A stretch of 64,000 nt of DNA, taken from positions 62,001-126,000 of the forward strand of contig CACWTN010000005.1 of the NCBI GenBank assembly GCA_902763805.1, in the 5' to 3' direction. The stretch is from an uncultured bacterium (GTDB lineage: Bacteria; Cyanobacteriota; Vampirovibrionia; Gastranaerophilales; Gastranaerophilaceae). The position numbers were made by a program, and so were the translations under genes. The notes under the pieces are model-generated. The model did no database searches and had not been told where the DNA came from. It saw nothing but the letters and a program-made list of their open reading frames with translations. How positions within the stretch are numbered: the stretch's first letter is position 1; every line of letters begins with the position of its first letter. Shown piece by piece: positions 1 through 8,801 of the stretch.

Positions 1-1263
1 GCTGCCATGATTGTAATGGCTTTTGATGAAAATGGTCAGGCAGCAACAACGGAAAGAAGAGTTGAAATTGCAAAAAGGGCATACAAAATCCTGACGGAAA
101 AAGCAGGAGTAAAAGACGAAGACATAATCTTTGACCTGAATATTTTCCCCGTTGCAACAGGAATAAAAGAACATAACATTAACGCCGTATCGTTTATTGA
201 ATCCGTTAAAATTATAAAATCTCTGTTTCCCAGAGTTCTGATATCGGGCGGAGTTAGCAACCTGTCCTTCTCTTTCAGAGGACTTAACCGTATAAGAGCC
301 GCACTGCACAGCGTATTTTTGTACCACGCTATCAATGCAGGAATGGATATGGGAATTGTTAACGCAGGGATGACAGAGATTTATGATGAGATAGAAGAAC
401 CACTGAGAACACTTTGCGAAAATGTTATTCTGAACAAATCAGATGATGCGGGCGAAAAACTCCTTGAATACGGCGAGGGTAATTGTAAAGAAGATAAAAA
501 CAAGAGTGACAACGCTCAGCTTGCCGAATGGAGAAACCGTTCCGTTGAAGAACGTTTGCAGCATGCTTTGATGAAGGGCGATGTCACATATCTTAAAGAT
601 GATATCACTGAGGCGCTAAAAACTTACACACCGCTTGAAGTTATTGAAAAACCTTTAATGGCAGGAATGGATAAAATCGGTATTCTTTTCGGCGAAGGCA
701 AAATGTTTCTTCCGCAGGTAGTAAAAAGCGCAAGAGTTATGAAACAGGCTGTTGATTTGATAAAAGAAGTTATGCCTAAAGCCTCGGAACAAAAAAGTAT
801 CGGAAAAATTGTCCTTGCAACTGTTAAAGGAGATGTTCACGACATCGGAAAAAATATTTTGTCGCTGATTTTAACCTGTAATAATTTTGAGGTTATTGAC
901 CTTGGAGTTATGGTAAGCTGCAAAGATATTCTTGAGGCTGCACGCAGTCATAATGCAGACTTAATAGGCTTATCGGGACTTATAACACCATCTTTGGATG
1001 AGATGATTACCGTTGCGGAACAAATGGAAAAAGAAGGGCTTAACCTTCCGGGGCTTTTAATCGGCGGAGCAACTACAAGCAAGCTCCATACGGCACTAAT
1101 GATTGCACCTAAATATCACGGCGTTGTGGTTCATACTTCAAATGCCTCCGAAGTTGCGTCTGTTGCACAAAAAATCATTAACGGTGATAATGAGTTTATA
1201 AAATCAGTAAAAGATGAGCAGGAAAGATTAAGAAAAGAATATGAGCAAAACAAACATAATTGA
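1..1263 (+). CDS. metH: Cobalamin-dependent methionine synthase, pterin- and B12-binding part (5' truncated by window)
   Basis: This transfers methyl groups from methyltetrahydrofolate to homocysteine through cobalamin. The frame is open to base 1, so the gene begins upstream. The visible part starts in the pterin-binding barrel ([38 protein letters not shown]), then has the four-helix B12 cap (about residues 180-260) and the Rossmann B12 domain with the cobalt-ligand motif GDVHDIGKN and the GGATTS loop. It stops after the B12 domain, so the AdoMet-binding reactivation domain of classical MetH is absent here. The homocysteine-binding module is in the next gene, which overlaps by 23 bp. A split MetH is therefore seen directly; how oxidised cobalamin is reactivated is unknown. 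Confidence 0.93.
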   Translation, partial: AAMIVMAFDENGQAATTERRVEIAKRAYKILTEKAGVKDEDIIFDLNIFPVATGIKEHNINAVSFIESVKIIKSLFPRVLISGGVSNLSFSFRGLNRIRAALHSVFLYHAINAGMDMGIVNAGMTEIYDEIEEPLRTLCENVILNKSDDAGEKLLEYGEGNCKEDKNKSDNAQLAEWRNRSVEERLQHALMKGDVTYLKDDITEALKTYTPLEVIEKPLMAGMDKIGILFGEGKMFLPQVVKSARVMKQAVDLIKEVMPKASEQKSIGKIVLATVKGDVHDIGKNILSLILTCNNFEVIDLGVMVSCKDILEAARSHNADLIGLSGLITPSLDEMITVAEQMEKEGLNLPGLLIGGATTSKLHTALMIAPKYHGVVVHTSNASEVASVAQKIINGDNEFIKSVKDEQERLRKEYEQNKHN

Positions 1264-3085
1264 TAAAATGAACGAAACACCGCTTGTTTTTGATGGTGCT
1301 ATGGGAACGGTTATTTATGAAAAGGGAGTATTTATTAATGCCTGTTTTGATGAACTAAACCTCACACGTCCCGACTTAATCAAATCCATTCACAAAGAAT
1401 ATATTGATGCAGGAGCTGACGTTATTCTCACAAATACATTCGGTGCTAATAAGTTTAAGCTCGAAAAATTCGGACTCGGAAACAAAGTTTACAATATCAA
1501 TTACGCAGGCGCTAAACTTGCCGTTGAAACAGCATGTGAAAACACTTACGTTCTCGGCTGCGTGGGTCCCTGTCTGAGTAAAGGAACTTCTATTACTGTT
1601 GAAAACATTGATAAGCTTAAAGAAAACTATGAAACCCAGATAAAAGGACTTTACGACGGCGGTGTTGACGGTATTATTCTTGAAACACATCATAATCTGG
1701 AAGAAATAGACCTTGCTTCGGCAATTGTTAAAAAGTACAATCTGCCCCTTATTGCATCACTTGCCTGCCGAAAAGAAAAAGAAACCCTGAGCGGCTTAAA
1801 CATAAAAGATGCGGTAAAAATACTTGATAAAAATAATAAAATTGATGCAATAGGAATGAATTGTATTGTGGGTCCGCACGCAATGTTATCACTGTTAGAA
1901 GATGTCATTGACCTTACATCAAAGCCTTTTATTGTTGAACCAAACGCAGGACACCCGCAGAATGTTGACGGAAGAATGATTTATATGTCTACGCCTGAAT
2001 ATTTTACAACGTATTCTCAAAACTACATACGGCTTGGTGTGCGAGGTGTCGGCGGCTGCTGCGGAACAACTCCCAAACACATTGAGGAAATGGCTAAAAA
2101 TGTTAAATCCTTAACAGGAGTAAAAAAACATATTAAAATTGATAAAATTGAAGCCGCAGACGAAATTGACATAAAAGTTACACCTAAAGAAGAAAAAAGC
2201 AGATTTGCTAAAAAACTGTTTTCAGGCAAAAAAGTTACTACAATGGAGATTACTCCTCCCCGTTCGGTTGTTTTAGACTCAATACTTGATAAAGTAAAAG
2301 AGTGTAAAGATGCGGGAATAGATGCGATAAATATCCCTGACGGACCGAGAGCCAGCTCAAGAATATCATCTCTTGTAACCGCCATTATGATAGAACGGGA
2401 AATCGGAATTGAAACGATATTGCACTATTGCTGCCGCGACAGAAACCTAATCGGTATGCAATCTGATTTATTGGGCGGATTTGCCGCAGGATTAAAAAAC
2501 TATCTGATTATAACAGGCGACCCTCCGAAACTTGGTGATTACCCGGGAGCGACTGCAGTTTTTGATATTGATGCAGTCGGACTTACAAAAGTTGTTCATA
2601 ATCTTAACCGCGGGTTTGATATTGCAGGTAATATTATCAACCCTCCGACATCAATTTTAATAGGAGTGGGTGCAAATCCCTGTGCTGTTGATACTGAAAA
2701 AGAGCTTCAGCACCTCAAAAACAAATATGATGCTGGCGCTGAATACGTAATTACTCAGCCTGTGTTTGATCCGAATGCGCTTTTATCATTTTTGGAAAAA
2801 GCTCATAAAAAAGAAATAAATTTACCCGTCGTTGCCGGAATTTGGCCTCTTGTATCACTAAAAAATGCACTGTTCCTCAAAAACGAAGTTCCCGGAGTTT
2901 TTGTTCCGGATAGCGTCATCGAAAAAATGGAAAAAGCGAAAACAAAAGAAGACGGAATTAAGTACGGAGTTGAAATTGCACACGAAATAAAAGACAAAAT
3001 CAGCCAATACGTAAACGGATATCAGATAAGTGCACCGTTCGGTAAGGTTGAAATTGCACTTGAGGTCGTAAAAGAGGAAAATTAA
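1241..3085 (+). CDS. Bifunctional homocysteine S-methyltransferase / 5,10-methylenetetrahydrofolate reductase
   Basis: The N-terminal half (about residues 1-290) is a homocysteine-binding barrel ([10 protein letters not shown], then GMNCIVGP and GGCCGTTP, supplying the three zinc-ligand cysteines). The C-terminal half (about 320-610) is a flavin MTHFR barrel ([29 protein letters not shown]). The 614-aa size matches the YitJ-type fusion of Bacillus. With the upstream pterin/B12 protein it would supply the homocysteine module of methionine synthase and make the methyl-THF donor. The start overlaps the upstream gene by 23 bp, implying coupling. An in-frame ATG at 1268 ([10 protein letters not shown]) is an alternative start and lies closer to the conserved domain. 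Confidence 0.92.
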   Translation: MSKTNIIDKMNETPLVFDGAMGTVIYEKGVFINACFDELNLTRPDLIKSIHKEYIDAGADVILTNTFGANKFKLEKFGLGNKVYNINYAGAKLAVETACENTYVLGCVGPCLSKGTSITVENIDKLKENYETQIKGLYDGGVDGIILETHHNLEEIDLASAIVKKYNLPLIASLACRKEKETLSGLNIKDAVKILDKNNKIDAIGMNCIVGPHAMLSLLEDVIDLTSKPFIVEPNAGHPQNVDGRMIYMSTPEYFTTYSQNYIRLGVRGVGGCCGTTPKHIEEMAKNVKSLTGVKKHIKIDKIEAADEIDIKVTPKEEKSRFAKKLFSGKKVTTMEITPPRSVVLDSILDKVKECKDAGIDAINIPDGPRASSRISSLVTAIMIEREIGIETILHYCCRDRNLIGMQSDLLGGFAAGLKNYLIITGDPPKLGDYPGATAVFDIDAVGLTKVVHNLNRGFDIAGNIINPPTSILIGVGANPCAVDTEKELQHLKNKYDAGAEYVITQPVFDPNALLSFLEKAHKKEINLPVVAGIWPLVSLKNALFLKNEVPGVFVPDSVIEKMEKAKTKEDGIKYGVEIAHEIKDKISQYVNGYQISAPFGKVEIALEVVKEEN

Positions 3086-3366
3086 GCGAACAGACTAAAT
3101 CTTTTTGCATCTTCTTTCTGCTGTTTTTTAATCTGTTCCAGAACAGCTTGTGCATACATATACTGAAGACTGTTGGTCAATGCATCAAGCTCCATTTGCG
3201 TATCCATTGCGCAAAGAGCCTCCGGAGAACACGCGACACTGCCTGCCGTGTCACCGGGAGTACACATCATACTCATTCTTGCGTTGTTTATATTCATCAT
3301 GTTCATCATTGCATTATTCTTCATATTAAGATAATGCGCTGCGGATAGTGCTAAAATCGCTGACAT
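3082..3366 (-). CDS. Small methionine-rich protein of unknown function
   Basis: A 94-aa protein convergent with the MTHFR fusion; the two stop codons overlap by 4 bp. An AGGAGA Shine-Dalgarno lies just before the ATG, which supports a real gene. The N-terminal half is rich in Met and Asn (NNAMMNMMNINNARMSMM) and has three cysteines; the C-terminus is a predicted charged helix ending [16 protein letters not shown] do not recognise a family. It has no clear membrane segment or signal peptide. The Met-rich stretch could bind a metal, but that is a guess. Confidence 0.6.
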   Translation of the reverse strand: MSAILALSAAHYLNMKNNAMMNMMNINNARMSMMCTPGDTAGSVACSPEALCAMDTQMELDALTNSLQYMYAQAVLEQIKKQQKEDAKRFSLFA

Positions 3367-3452
3367 ATTTTCTCCTAAACTTCACATTATCATGTTAACA
3401 TATTTTTTAAACTTGTCTATCCCTACAAAGAATAAATTTAATATATTGGGCG

Positions 3453-3481
3453 TTGACAAAAATTTTTTTTTCGTGTTTTAT
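3453..3481 (+). promoter_or_regulatory. Promoter for the Cys leader / attenuator
   Basis: A perfect -35 TTGACA (3453-3458), a 17-bp spacer and a -10-like TTTTAT (3476-3481). The expected start point, about 7 nt further on, coincides with the ATG of the leader peptide at 3489, so the leader would be translated from a leaderless mRNA. No Shine-Dalgarno precedes that ATG. Confidence 0.6.
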
Positions 3482-3488
3482 TAAAAGT

Positions 3489-3545
3489 ATGAATACATCA
3501 TTTGTAAACAATTTAATCTGTTGCTGCTGTAAGTCTTGTTGTTAA
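3489..3545 (+). CDS. Cysteine-rich leader peptide (18 aa)
   Basis: The frame reads MNTSFVNNLICCCCKSCC then TAA. Four consecutive Cys codons (3519-3530) and two more directly before the stop (3537-3542) are the hallmark of an amino-acid attenuation leader. The stop codon lies inside the RNA segment that can pair either with the upstream Cys-codon region or with the 5' arm of the terminator. There is no Shine-Dalgarno; the promoter position predicts a leaderless start. The product itself is probably irrelevant and ribosome position is the signal. Inferred from sequence alone. Confidence 0.62.
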   Translation: MNTSFVNNLICCCCKSCC

Positions 3546-3631
3546 GAACTTACTTATAATTTTACGCGCAGATTTTAGTTAGAAATATTATAAAACGGGT
3601 TCTTAAATATGTTTTTAAGAACCCGTTTTTT
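3531..3631 (+). promoter_or_regulatory. Transcription attenuator with competing hairpins, Cys-responsive by design
   Basis: Four mutually exclusive segments are visible. Segment 1 (3531-3537, AAGTCTT) can pair imperfectly with segment 2 (3544-3551). Segment 2 (3542-3551, TTAAGAAC plus two wobbles) pairs with segment 3 (3597-3606, containing GTTCTTAA) as an antiterminator. Segment 3 (3592-3607) pairs perfectly with segment 4 (3614-3629) as the terminator. A ribosome stalled on the Cys codons would cover segment 1 and free segment 2, allowing read-through. A ribosome reaching the stop at 3543 would cover segment 2 and allow termination. This is the trp-operon logic transposed to cysteine. Confidence 0.62.
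3592..3631 (+). terminator. Intrinsic terminator of the attenuator
   Basis: A perfect 16-bp stem (3592-3607 with 3614-3629), a 6-nt loop and a T tract at 3626-3631. It sits only about 15 nt before the next start codon, so it must be conditionally read through for the 472-aa protein to be expressed from the promoter at 3453. Confidence 0.88.
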
Positions 3632-3645
3632 GAGGAGAATTACAA

Positions 3646-5064
3646 ATGAAAATAAATACTGTTAACAATACCCTGAATTTTACTTCGTCTTTAGGCGGTT
3701 TATCAAAAACGCTCTATACCCTGAGCAACAACGATATGCTGAATGCTTCATTCGTTGATGTCTTTGCAATGGATACACCAAGAACTATTGTTGAAACCAA
3801 AAACAGAGGCAAACAGGCAGGAATAGAAATGGGCTTCAGAGAATACACGGGAACCTTTATTGCAGAATTTTCCGCCGCAGTTTTCGCAATTCTTGCTTCT
3901 AAATTTATATCAAAAAAAATAAACCCGGATATAAAAGTTAACTCATCATCGTGGATTACAAATAACGGCCTGAACGTTTTTTCTGACTTGTATAACAAAT
4001 CAAACAAAACACCCGAAAGTTATGTTGAAACAACCCTGAACGCAATGTCAGGGATTGCTGGCAGGGAAACAAAAAACTTTTCTGATATTGATAAAGAAAA
4101 AGCAAAACCCGTTATTGAAAAATTAACGGACTTAATTACAAACAAAAATACGGATAAAAAAGTTTTGGAAAATATTCAGACCGATATAATAAACCTTCTG
4201 GGTGCAGATAACTCTATTACAATTAAATCAGGCAAAAACGAAGTATCCTCTAACCTTACCCATACTCTCAGAGATATTGTTGATTCGGGCAGAAATATTT
4301 TCTTCACCGAAACAAAACAAAATTCAGGCAAAATCGTTTCCAAACTGAAACACATGAACAACTTAAGAATCGGTATCGCAATACCTCTTTCAATGACACT
4401 TGCAATCACAAACCAATACTTAAACAGATATCTCACAAAACGCAGAACCGGCATAAGCAACTTTGTCGGAGAAAACGGATACGAAAACAACGTTGCTTTC
4501 AAAAACCAAAAAGGCAATGAAAAAGGACTATGGTGGAAAAAACTCCTGTCTGCCGGAATTTTCGTTTTGATGCTCACAAAAGTTATGGGAGTTAAAAAGC
4601 CTATGGATTTAATCAAAAAACTCGAATTTGACGGGCCTGCAACAAGCGGAAACGCTATTAAAACAATCTACGGAACTCTTATCCTCGGCAGAATTTTCGC
4701 CTCTAAAGATTCAACAGAACTAAGAGAAACAAACGTCAGAGATTACTTAGGGTTCCTGAACTGGCTCGTTTTAGGCGGTTTTGTAGCAAAAGGTGTCGGA
4801 CAGGCTATGGACAAAAAACAGGAAAAATTGTTTAATATATCTAAAAAGGGAACAGGTATTAATCATTGGCTAAAAGAGGTTTCTCTAAAATCTCAGAAAG
4901 AAATTATCGCACAGGGCGGGAATGTTAAAGCAAATCTGAGAAAATTAAACATAGCACAAATGTCAGGAATTGCTTACAGCGCAATAATGCTCGGGATACT
5001 CTTACCTAAATTAAACATCTGGATGACAAGAAGGAATAAATCTGCAGAGCAGACAGATAAATAA
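3646..5064 (+). CDS. Multi-pass membrane protein, lineage-specific, under a Cys attenuator
   Basis: A 472-aa protein with a GAGGAG Shine-Dalgarno. The N-terminus (MKINTVNNTLNFTSSLGG) has the short F-x-S/G style seen in orphan proteins of Gastranaerophilales (from memory). Hydrophobic segments appear near residues 70-90, 245-265, 300-320, 345-360, 375-395 and 440-460, separated by a soluble stretch rich in Asn, Lys and Thr. I recognise no catalytic motif. The protein contains no cysteine at all, which fits a product that must be made when cysteine is scarce. Function unknown; candidates are an envelope protein or transporter-like protein. Confidence 0.85.
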   Translation: MKINTVNNTLNFTSSLGGLSKTLYTLSNNDMLNASFVDVFAMDTPRTIVETKNRGKQAGIEMGFREYTGTFIAEFSAAVFAILASKFISKKINPDIKVNSSSWITNNGLNVFSDLYNKSNKTPESYVETTLNAMSGIAGRETKNFSDIDKEKAKPVIEKLTDLITNKNTDKKVLENIQTDIINLLGADNSITIKSGKNEVSSNLTHTLRDIVDSGRNIFFTETKQNSGKIVSKLKHMNNLRIGIAIPLSMTLAITNQYLNRYLTKRRTGISNFVGENGYENNVAFKNQKGNEKGLWWKKLLSAGIFVLMLTKVMGVKKPMDLIKKLEFDGPATSGNAIKTIYGTLILGRIFASKDSTELRETNVRDYLGFLNWLVLGGFVAKGVGQAMDKKQEKLFNISKKGTGINHWLKEVSLKSQKEIIAQGGNVKANLRKLNIAQMSGIAYSAIMLGILLPKLNIWMTRRNKSAEQTDK

Positions 5065-5090
5065 CTGAAAACACAGCAATGGCGGTAAAA

Positions 5091-5705
5091 ATGAAAAAGA
5101 TTATATGTTACGGTGATTCAAATACATTCGGATACAACCCGCTTGACGGTTCAAGATATGATGAAAACACAAGATGGACAGAAGTTTTGCAGAATAATCT
5201 GGGAGCGGAATATGAGGTTATAAACGAAGGAATGTGCGACAGAACAGGTTTTGTGAATAACCCTAAAGGATTTCTATTCTCAGCACCAAAACACTTTCCA
5301 AAATTTATATCAAAAGAAGAAAATTTCGATTTACTGATATTGTGGCTCGGTACAAACGATTTGCAATTTCAATATGATATAAGCATGGGGGCGGTTGAAA
5401 GAGGTCTGGAAAACTTAGTCCGCTTAGGGAATGAAAAAGCAAAAAATATCGTTATAATCCCGCCTGTCATTTTAAACGAAAACATTTTAAAAGGACCTTT
5501 TAACTTCCAGTTTAATGAAACTAGTGTTGTTAAATCAAGAAAAATCGGAAGAATATTCAGACAAATTGATAATATTTATCAATGCGGATATTTTGATATT
5601 AATAAGGTTACAACTCCATCCGACTTTGACGGTCTGCATTATGATGCAACGTCCCACAAACTAATCGGAGAAAGCCTTGCAGAGTTTATAAAACAAAACT
5701 TTTAA
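5091..5705 (+). CDS. SGNH/GDSL-family hydrolase
   Basis: The motifs are in canonical order: block I CYGDSNTFG (nucleophile Ser), block III LWLGTNDL (Gly/Asn oxyanion residues) and block V DGLHYD (catalytic Asp-x-x-His). This is an esterase/lipase fold, like bacterial arylesterases and GDSL acyl-hydrolases. There is no signal peptide, so it is probably cytoplasmic. Start choice: an ATG at 5079 is also open, but 5091 (MKKIICYGDS) sits 5 nt from GGCGG and fits the fold. It follows the membrane protein by about 26 bp, so they may be co-transcribed. Its 3' end overlaps the convergent glycosyltransferase by 4 bp. Substrate unknown. Confidence 0.82.
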   Translation: MKKIICYGDSNTFGYNPLDGSRYDENTRWTEVLQNNLGAEYEVINEGMCDRTGFVNNPKGFLFSAPKHFPKFISKEENFDLLILWLGTNDLQFQYDISMGAVERGLENLVRLGNEKAKNIVIIPPVILNENILKGPFNFQFNETSVVKSRKIGRIFRQIDNIYQCGYFDINKVTTPSDFDGLHYDATSHKLIGESLAEFIKQNF

Positions 5706-7165
5706 TTATTCAAAGGTGAAACTATATAATAATAAATCGTATACACCCTTGGCTGTCTGAGGGCATTTGTCAGTGTAAAGCTGTATGGTTTCGGTTCAAT
5801 TACGATATCCTCTGCCAGATAAGGACACGCAGAATGTGAAAATGAAACTACGCTGTCAGAAGTTCTTCCGATGATGAAAGCACCTGATTTTTTCAAATCA
5901 TCTTCATCAAGCCATAAGTTTTTATATCCGTACGTATCCATAATATTTATCGGATGAGTATCTCCGTATATAGTAAGAGGGAATGTCCATTCATGGAATC
6001 CGCCGACGTACTTTAACGGTGTATTGCAGTTATCATTCCATATTTGCTTAATATCACCAAATATAGAAGCAACAGGATATCTGCTTCTGTAATTCTTTTC
6101 TACGGTTAACATCGTACCAAATGCCAAAAATATAATTAACATTACGGTATACGAACCTTTTAAAACTGATTTGAAATTATCCTTACTTGTTTCTGTCGGA
6201 ATATAATAGTATAAAATTATACCGATTAAAGACCAGAATACATATCCCCACTGGGGTCTTACGTTACAGCCGGATACAGCAGCTATTATCATATGCATAA
6301 CTAGCGGTATAAGCGTAAGAATCAACAAAAAACAACCCTTTTCATCTGCTGTTTTATTTAATAAAACAGGAAGTTTTTTTCTTGCTGTCAAAAAAATGAT
6401 AACAGCACCTGCTATCTGCGCTATTTGATACCCCAAGAATATAAGAGGTTCTGTTATATGACTGAAAAAGTTGATGGTCTGAAGTTTTGAATCCAAATAT
6501 AAAAACGGCATAAAATCATGTTTTATTAACCAGCTTAAATGCGGATAAAAACATACAAAAGCGATTACAACAGCAATATAAAAAAATACATTTTTAAATG
6601 TTTCCCTCTTAAAAATAAGAGCCCAAATTGCCATTGCAATAATTATCAAACCTGTCTGCAATTTATCCATAAAACTTATTCCTGCAAACAAACCAAGCAA
6701 TATCCAGTCAATAAGCCTGTTAGAATATATACTTTTGTAAAAATAATATATTATTGCGGGAATAGTTAACAGCAACACTACATCAGGATTGAATCCGTAA
6801 TATCCTGTTATATAAGAATAAATCCAGCACCCCTCTAATACTACTACAGAAAGCATTGCCTGCTCTTTTGTCAGAAAATTTTGAGCAAGTTTATATGTGT
6901 AAATAAAACCTCCAAAAATAAAAGCCTGACTTAACAGATAAATAGAAATATTACATTTAAAAGTCGTATATGTCAGATAAGTCAGCCACCCGGCAAGCGG
7001 AGGGTGCTTAGGATTTCCCGGCATCATAAATGAACCCCACCAGATTCCCTCCAGAGTATCTGTCGGCAAAACAACCCTAATTAAACCAATTAGCGACCAT
7101 ACAAAAAAATGTATAATTAAAAACAAATAAAACTGCTTTTGTTCAAAACTCAACTTCTTGAACAT
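5702..7165 (-). CDS. Glycosyltransferase family 39-type membrane protein (PMT/ArnT-like)
   Basis: A 487-aa protein with an N-terminal membrane helix, an acidic first loop (PTDTLEGIWWG) followed by GNPKHPPLAGW, typical of the dolichyl-phosphate-mannose/undecaprenyl-phosphate-sugar dependent PMT_2 family, and about ten further hydrophobic segments. The C-terminal 110 residues form an extracytoplasmic domain (GGFHEWTFPLTIYGD, RQPRVYTIYYY). Family knowledge predicts transfer of a sugar from a polyprenyl-phosphate carrier to protein or lipid outside the membrane. An AGGGAG Shine-Dalgarno precedes the ATG. Donor and acceptor cannot be told from sequence. It is monocistronic here. Confidence 0.8.
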   Translation of the reverse strand: MFKKLSFEQKQFYLFLIIHFFVWSLIGLIRVVLPTDTLEGIWWGSFMMPGNPKHPPLAGWLTYLTYTTFKCNISIYLLSQAFIFGGFIYTYKLAQNFLTKEQAMLSVVVLEGCWIYSYITGYYGFNPDVVLLLTIPAIIYYFYKSIYSNRLIDWILLGLFAGISFMDKLQTGLIIIAMAIWALIFKRETFKNVFFYIAVVIAFVCFYPHLSWLIKHDFMPFLYLDSKLQTINFFSHITEPLIFLGYQIAQIAGAVIIFLTARKKLPVLLNKTADEKGCFLLILTLIPLVMHMIIAAVSGCNVRPQWGYVFWSLIGIILYYYIPTETSKDNFKSVLKGSYTVMLIIFLAFGTMLTVEKNYRSRYPVASIFGDIKQIWNDNCNTPLKYVGGFHEWTFPLTIYGDTHPINIMDTYGYKNLWLDEDDLKKSGAFIIGRTSDSVVSFSHSACPYLAEDIVIEPKPYSFTLTNALRQPRVYTIYYYIVSPLNN

Positions 7166-7224
7166 TAAAATTTTCTCCCTTTAACAAATCCTGCCCAAAT
7201 AATTCAGGGTTATATAAAAAAAAA

Positions 7225-7298
7225 TCGGAACGACAGGATTTGAACCTGCGACCCCCACCACCCCAAGGTGGTACGCTACCAAGCTGCGCTACGTCCCG
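7225..7298 (-). tRNA. tRNA-Pro (UGG)
   Basis: The complement folds as a cloverleaf: acceptor CGGGACG/CGTTCCG with one wobble, D-arm AGCGCAGCTTGGTAGCG, anticodon stem CCACC/GGTGG around loop TTGGGGT (anticodon TGG), and T-arm with GGTTCAAATCC. CCA is not encoded. Confidence 0.96.
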
Positions 7299-7583
7299 AT
7301 TTTATCTTTGATTATTGCTTCACACTACGCACTCACTCACTTTTTTTGCTTACGCAAAATTTCCGTTCGCTTTGCTCCGTGTTACTTCGAGTTTCGCTTT
7401 CGCTCACTCTACACAAAATCCGCTATTAAATTTTCAAATATTTCTTACTTGTACCAAGCTGCTACCTCTAAAAAACAGTCCGCAGGACGCTTTTTCTCGG
7501 CAGAGTGTCCGGATTTTTATTTATCCAAAGACATTATATCCCGCTGAAAAATATTTTTAAAGAGTCTTTTTTACTACTTACCA
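7299..7583 (+). other. Non-coding spacer with mini-hairpins beside tRNA-Pro
   Basis: About 285 bp without a credible gene. The open frames here have no Shine-Dalgarno and low-complexity composition. It contains perfect short hairpins TTTTGC-ttac-GCAAAA (7344-7359) and GTCC-gca-GGAC (7478-7488), and repeated TTCGCT/CTCACT words. Similar words and hairpins recur at 24.1, 40.3 and 43.7 kb. Confidence 0.45.
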
Positions 7584-7769
7584 CTAACCCCAAAAACTTT
7601 TTTCATATTTTTTAAGAATTTTCTCAACCGTTCTATCTGAAAAAGGGTTATAAACTCTCGACTTTGCAACAAAATCACGCACTATTTTAGTACTCTTATT
7701 TTGTTCTCTTAAAAAACTTTCACACCACCTGCGATGGCTTAGGTTTACACTGATTTTTGAGATATTCAT
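7584..7769 (-). CDS. Small hypothetical protein (61 aa) coupled to the uridine kinase-like gene
   Basis: It starts 8 bp after the upstream kinase gene, and its TAGGAG Shine-Dalgarno overlaps that gene's stop codon, so translational coupling is likely. The sequence is basic and aromatic (SHRRWCESFLREQNKSTK ... EKILKKYEKSFWG) with predicted helices and no membrane segment. No family recognised. The tight arrangement is the main reason to call it a gene. Confidence 0.5.
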   Translation of the reverse strand: MNISKISVNLSHRRWCESFLREQNKSTKIVRDFVAKSRVYNPFSDRTVEKILKKYEKSFWG

Positions 7770-7777
7770 CCGTACTC

Positions 7778-8635
7778 CTAGGAAAGATACAATTCCTGAA
7801 CAATTCCGATAATCTTATTGAGGAAATTTTTATATTTAATCCTGTCGGCAGAACCTGATAAAACAATGTCTGCTTTTGACTTACATGGTCTTATATGTAC
7901 TTCTGCTTTTTCATTGGCATTTTCATAAATATGTTCGGCAGAATCACCTAAGCCGCGTTCTTTAGCACGAACAAAAAATCTTTCTTTCTTTATATCTTCA
8001 TCAATATCAACATAAATTTTGAAATCGAAAGCATCTCTTACCTTGTCAGTAAGTGTAAATAAACCTTCCGAAATAATAACTTTGGAAGGCTTAGCAAGAG
8101 TGAAATTATCATGACGAATAGCAGTACCGCTCATGTCATATTTAGGAAGATAAGTTGATTTACCTGAAAGTAATTCCTTAATATGTTTGCTCATGAGTTC
8201 AAGCTCCAAAGCCTGAGGCACATCAAGGTCATAATTTTTTGCAAATTCTGCAAAACTGCCTGCTGCTTTTACCATCTCAGATCTGTCATAATAATAGTCA
8301 TCAGTATTAACTCTTGTTATGGCATCTTCTATATTAAACTCCGTCGCAAAAGATTCAATTGTATCAATCAAATCCATTGTAATAGTGGATTTTCCGCTTG
8401 CGGTTTCTCCTGCTATACCTATTGATGCCGGCATCTTTATCCTGCCTGAAAGATAACCTGCTATTTTCTTTATTACAAAAGAATTATAGCTGACTAAAAT
8501 CGAACCTTTTTCAGCCATCTCCTTCTCAAAAATATTGGTTAAATATCTCTCTATCTCATCATTGATTGAAATTGGTTGAGTAACATTTTTTGATTTTAAC
8601 GGACTATTTGCTTTTAAGTTGGATATATTTAACAT
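7778..8635 (-). CDS. Uridine kinase-like P-loop kinase
   Basis: A 285-aa protein with a 65-residue N-terminal extension, Walker A GETASGKST (76-84), then NTDDYYYDRSEM and a CoA/uridine-kinase type region (VDIDEDIKKERFFVRAKERG) resembling the lid and R-x-x-R-D segment of the phosphoribulokinase/uridine kinase family. A role in pyrimidine nucleoside salvage is inferred; other members phosphorylate pantothenate or sugars, so the substrate is not certain. The N-terminus (ISNLKANSPLKSKNV) is low complexity. Upstream a TGTATAAT -10 box lies about 30 bp before the ATG, with an AAGGAAAG ribosome site. It forms an operon with the 61-aa gene. Confidence 0.75.
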   Translation of the reverse strand: MLNISNLKANSPLKSKNVTQPISINDEIERYLTNIFEKEMAEKGSILVSYNSFVIKKIAGYLSGRIKMPASIGIAGETASGKSTITMDLIDTIESFATEFNIEDAITRVNTDDYYYDRSEMVKAAGSFAEFAKNYDLDVPQALELELMSKHIKELLSGKSTYLPKYDMSGTAIRHDNFTLAKPSKVIISEGLFTLTDKVRDAFDFKIYVDIDEDIKKERFFVRAKERGLGDSAEHIYENANEKAEVHIRPCKSKADIVLSGSADRIKYKNFLNKIIGIVQELYLS

Positions 8636-8801
8636 AATTAACTATTCTTTCCTTGTTCTATTATACACAATTCAAAACAAATGAAAAGATTTTTTGCGGG
8701 GGTAAATGTGTTTTTTTTACAATTATTTACATGTATGAAATTTTTTAGCAAAATTATTTTTTAGCAGCATAAATAACAGTATCAAACAAAAGGATGGTCA
8801 A

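Noticed and set aside
7308-7560. Two overlapping open frames of about 80 codons after tRNA-Pro
   Set aside because: No Shine-Dalgarno or leaderless -10, low-complexity TTCGCT/CTCACT composition, and mini-hairpins; better read as non-coding.
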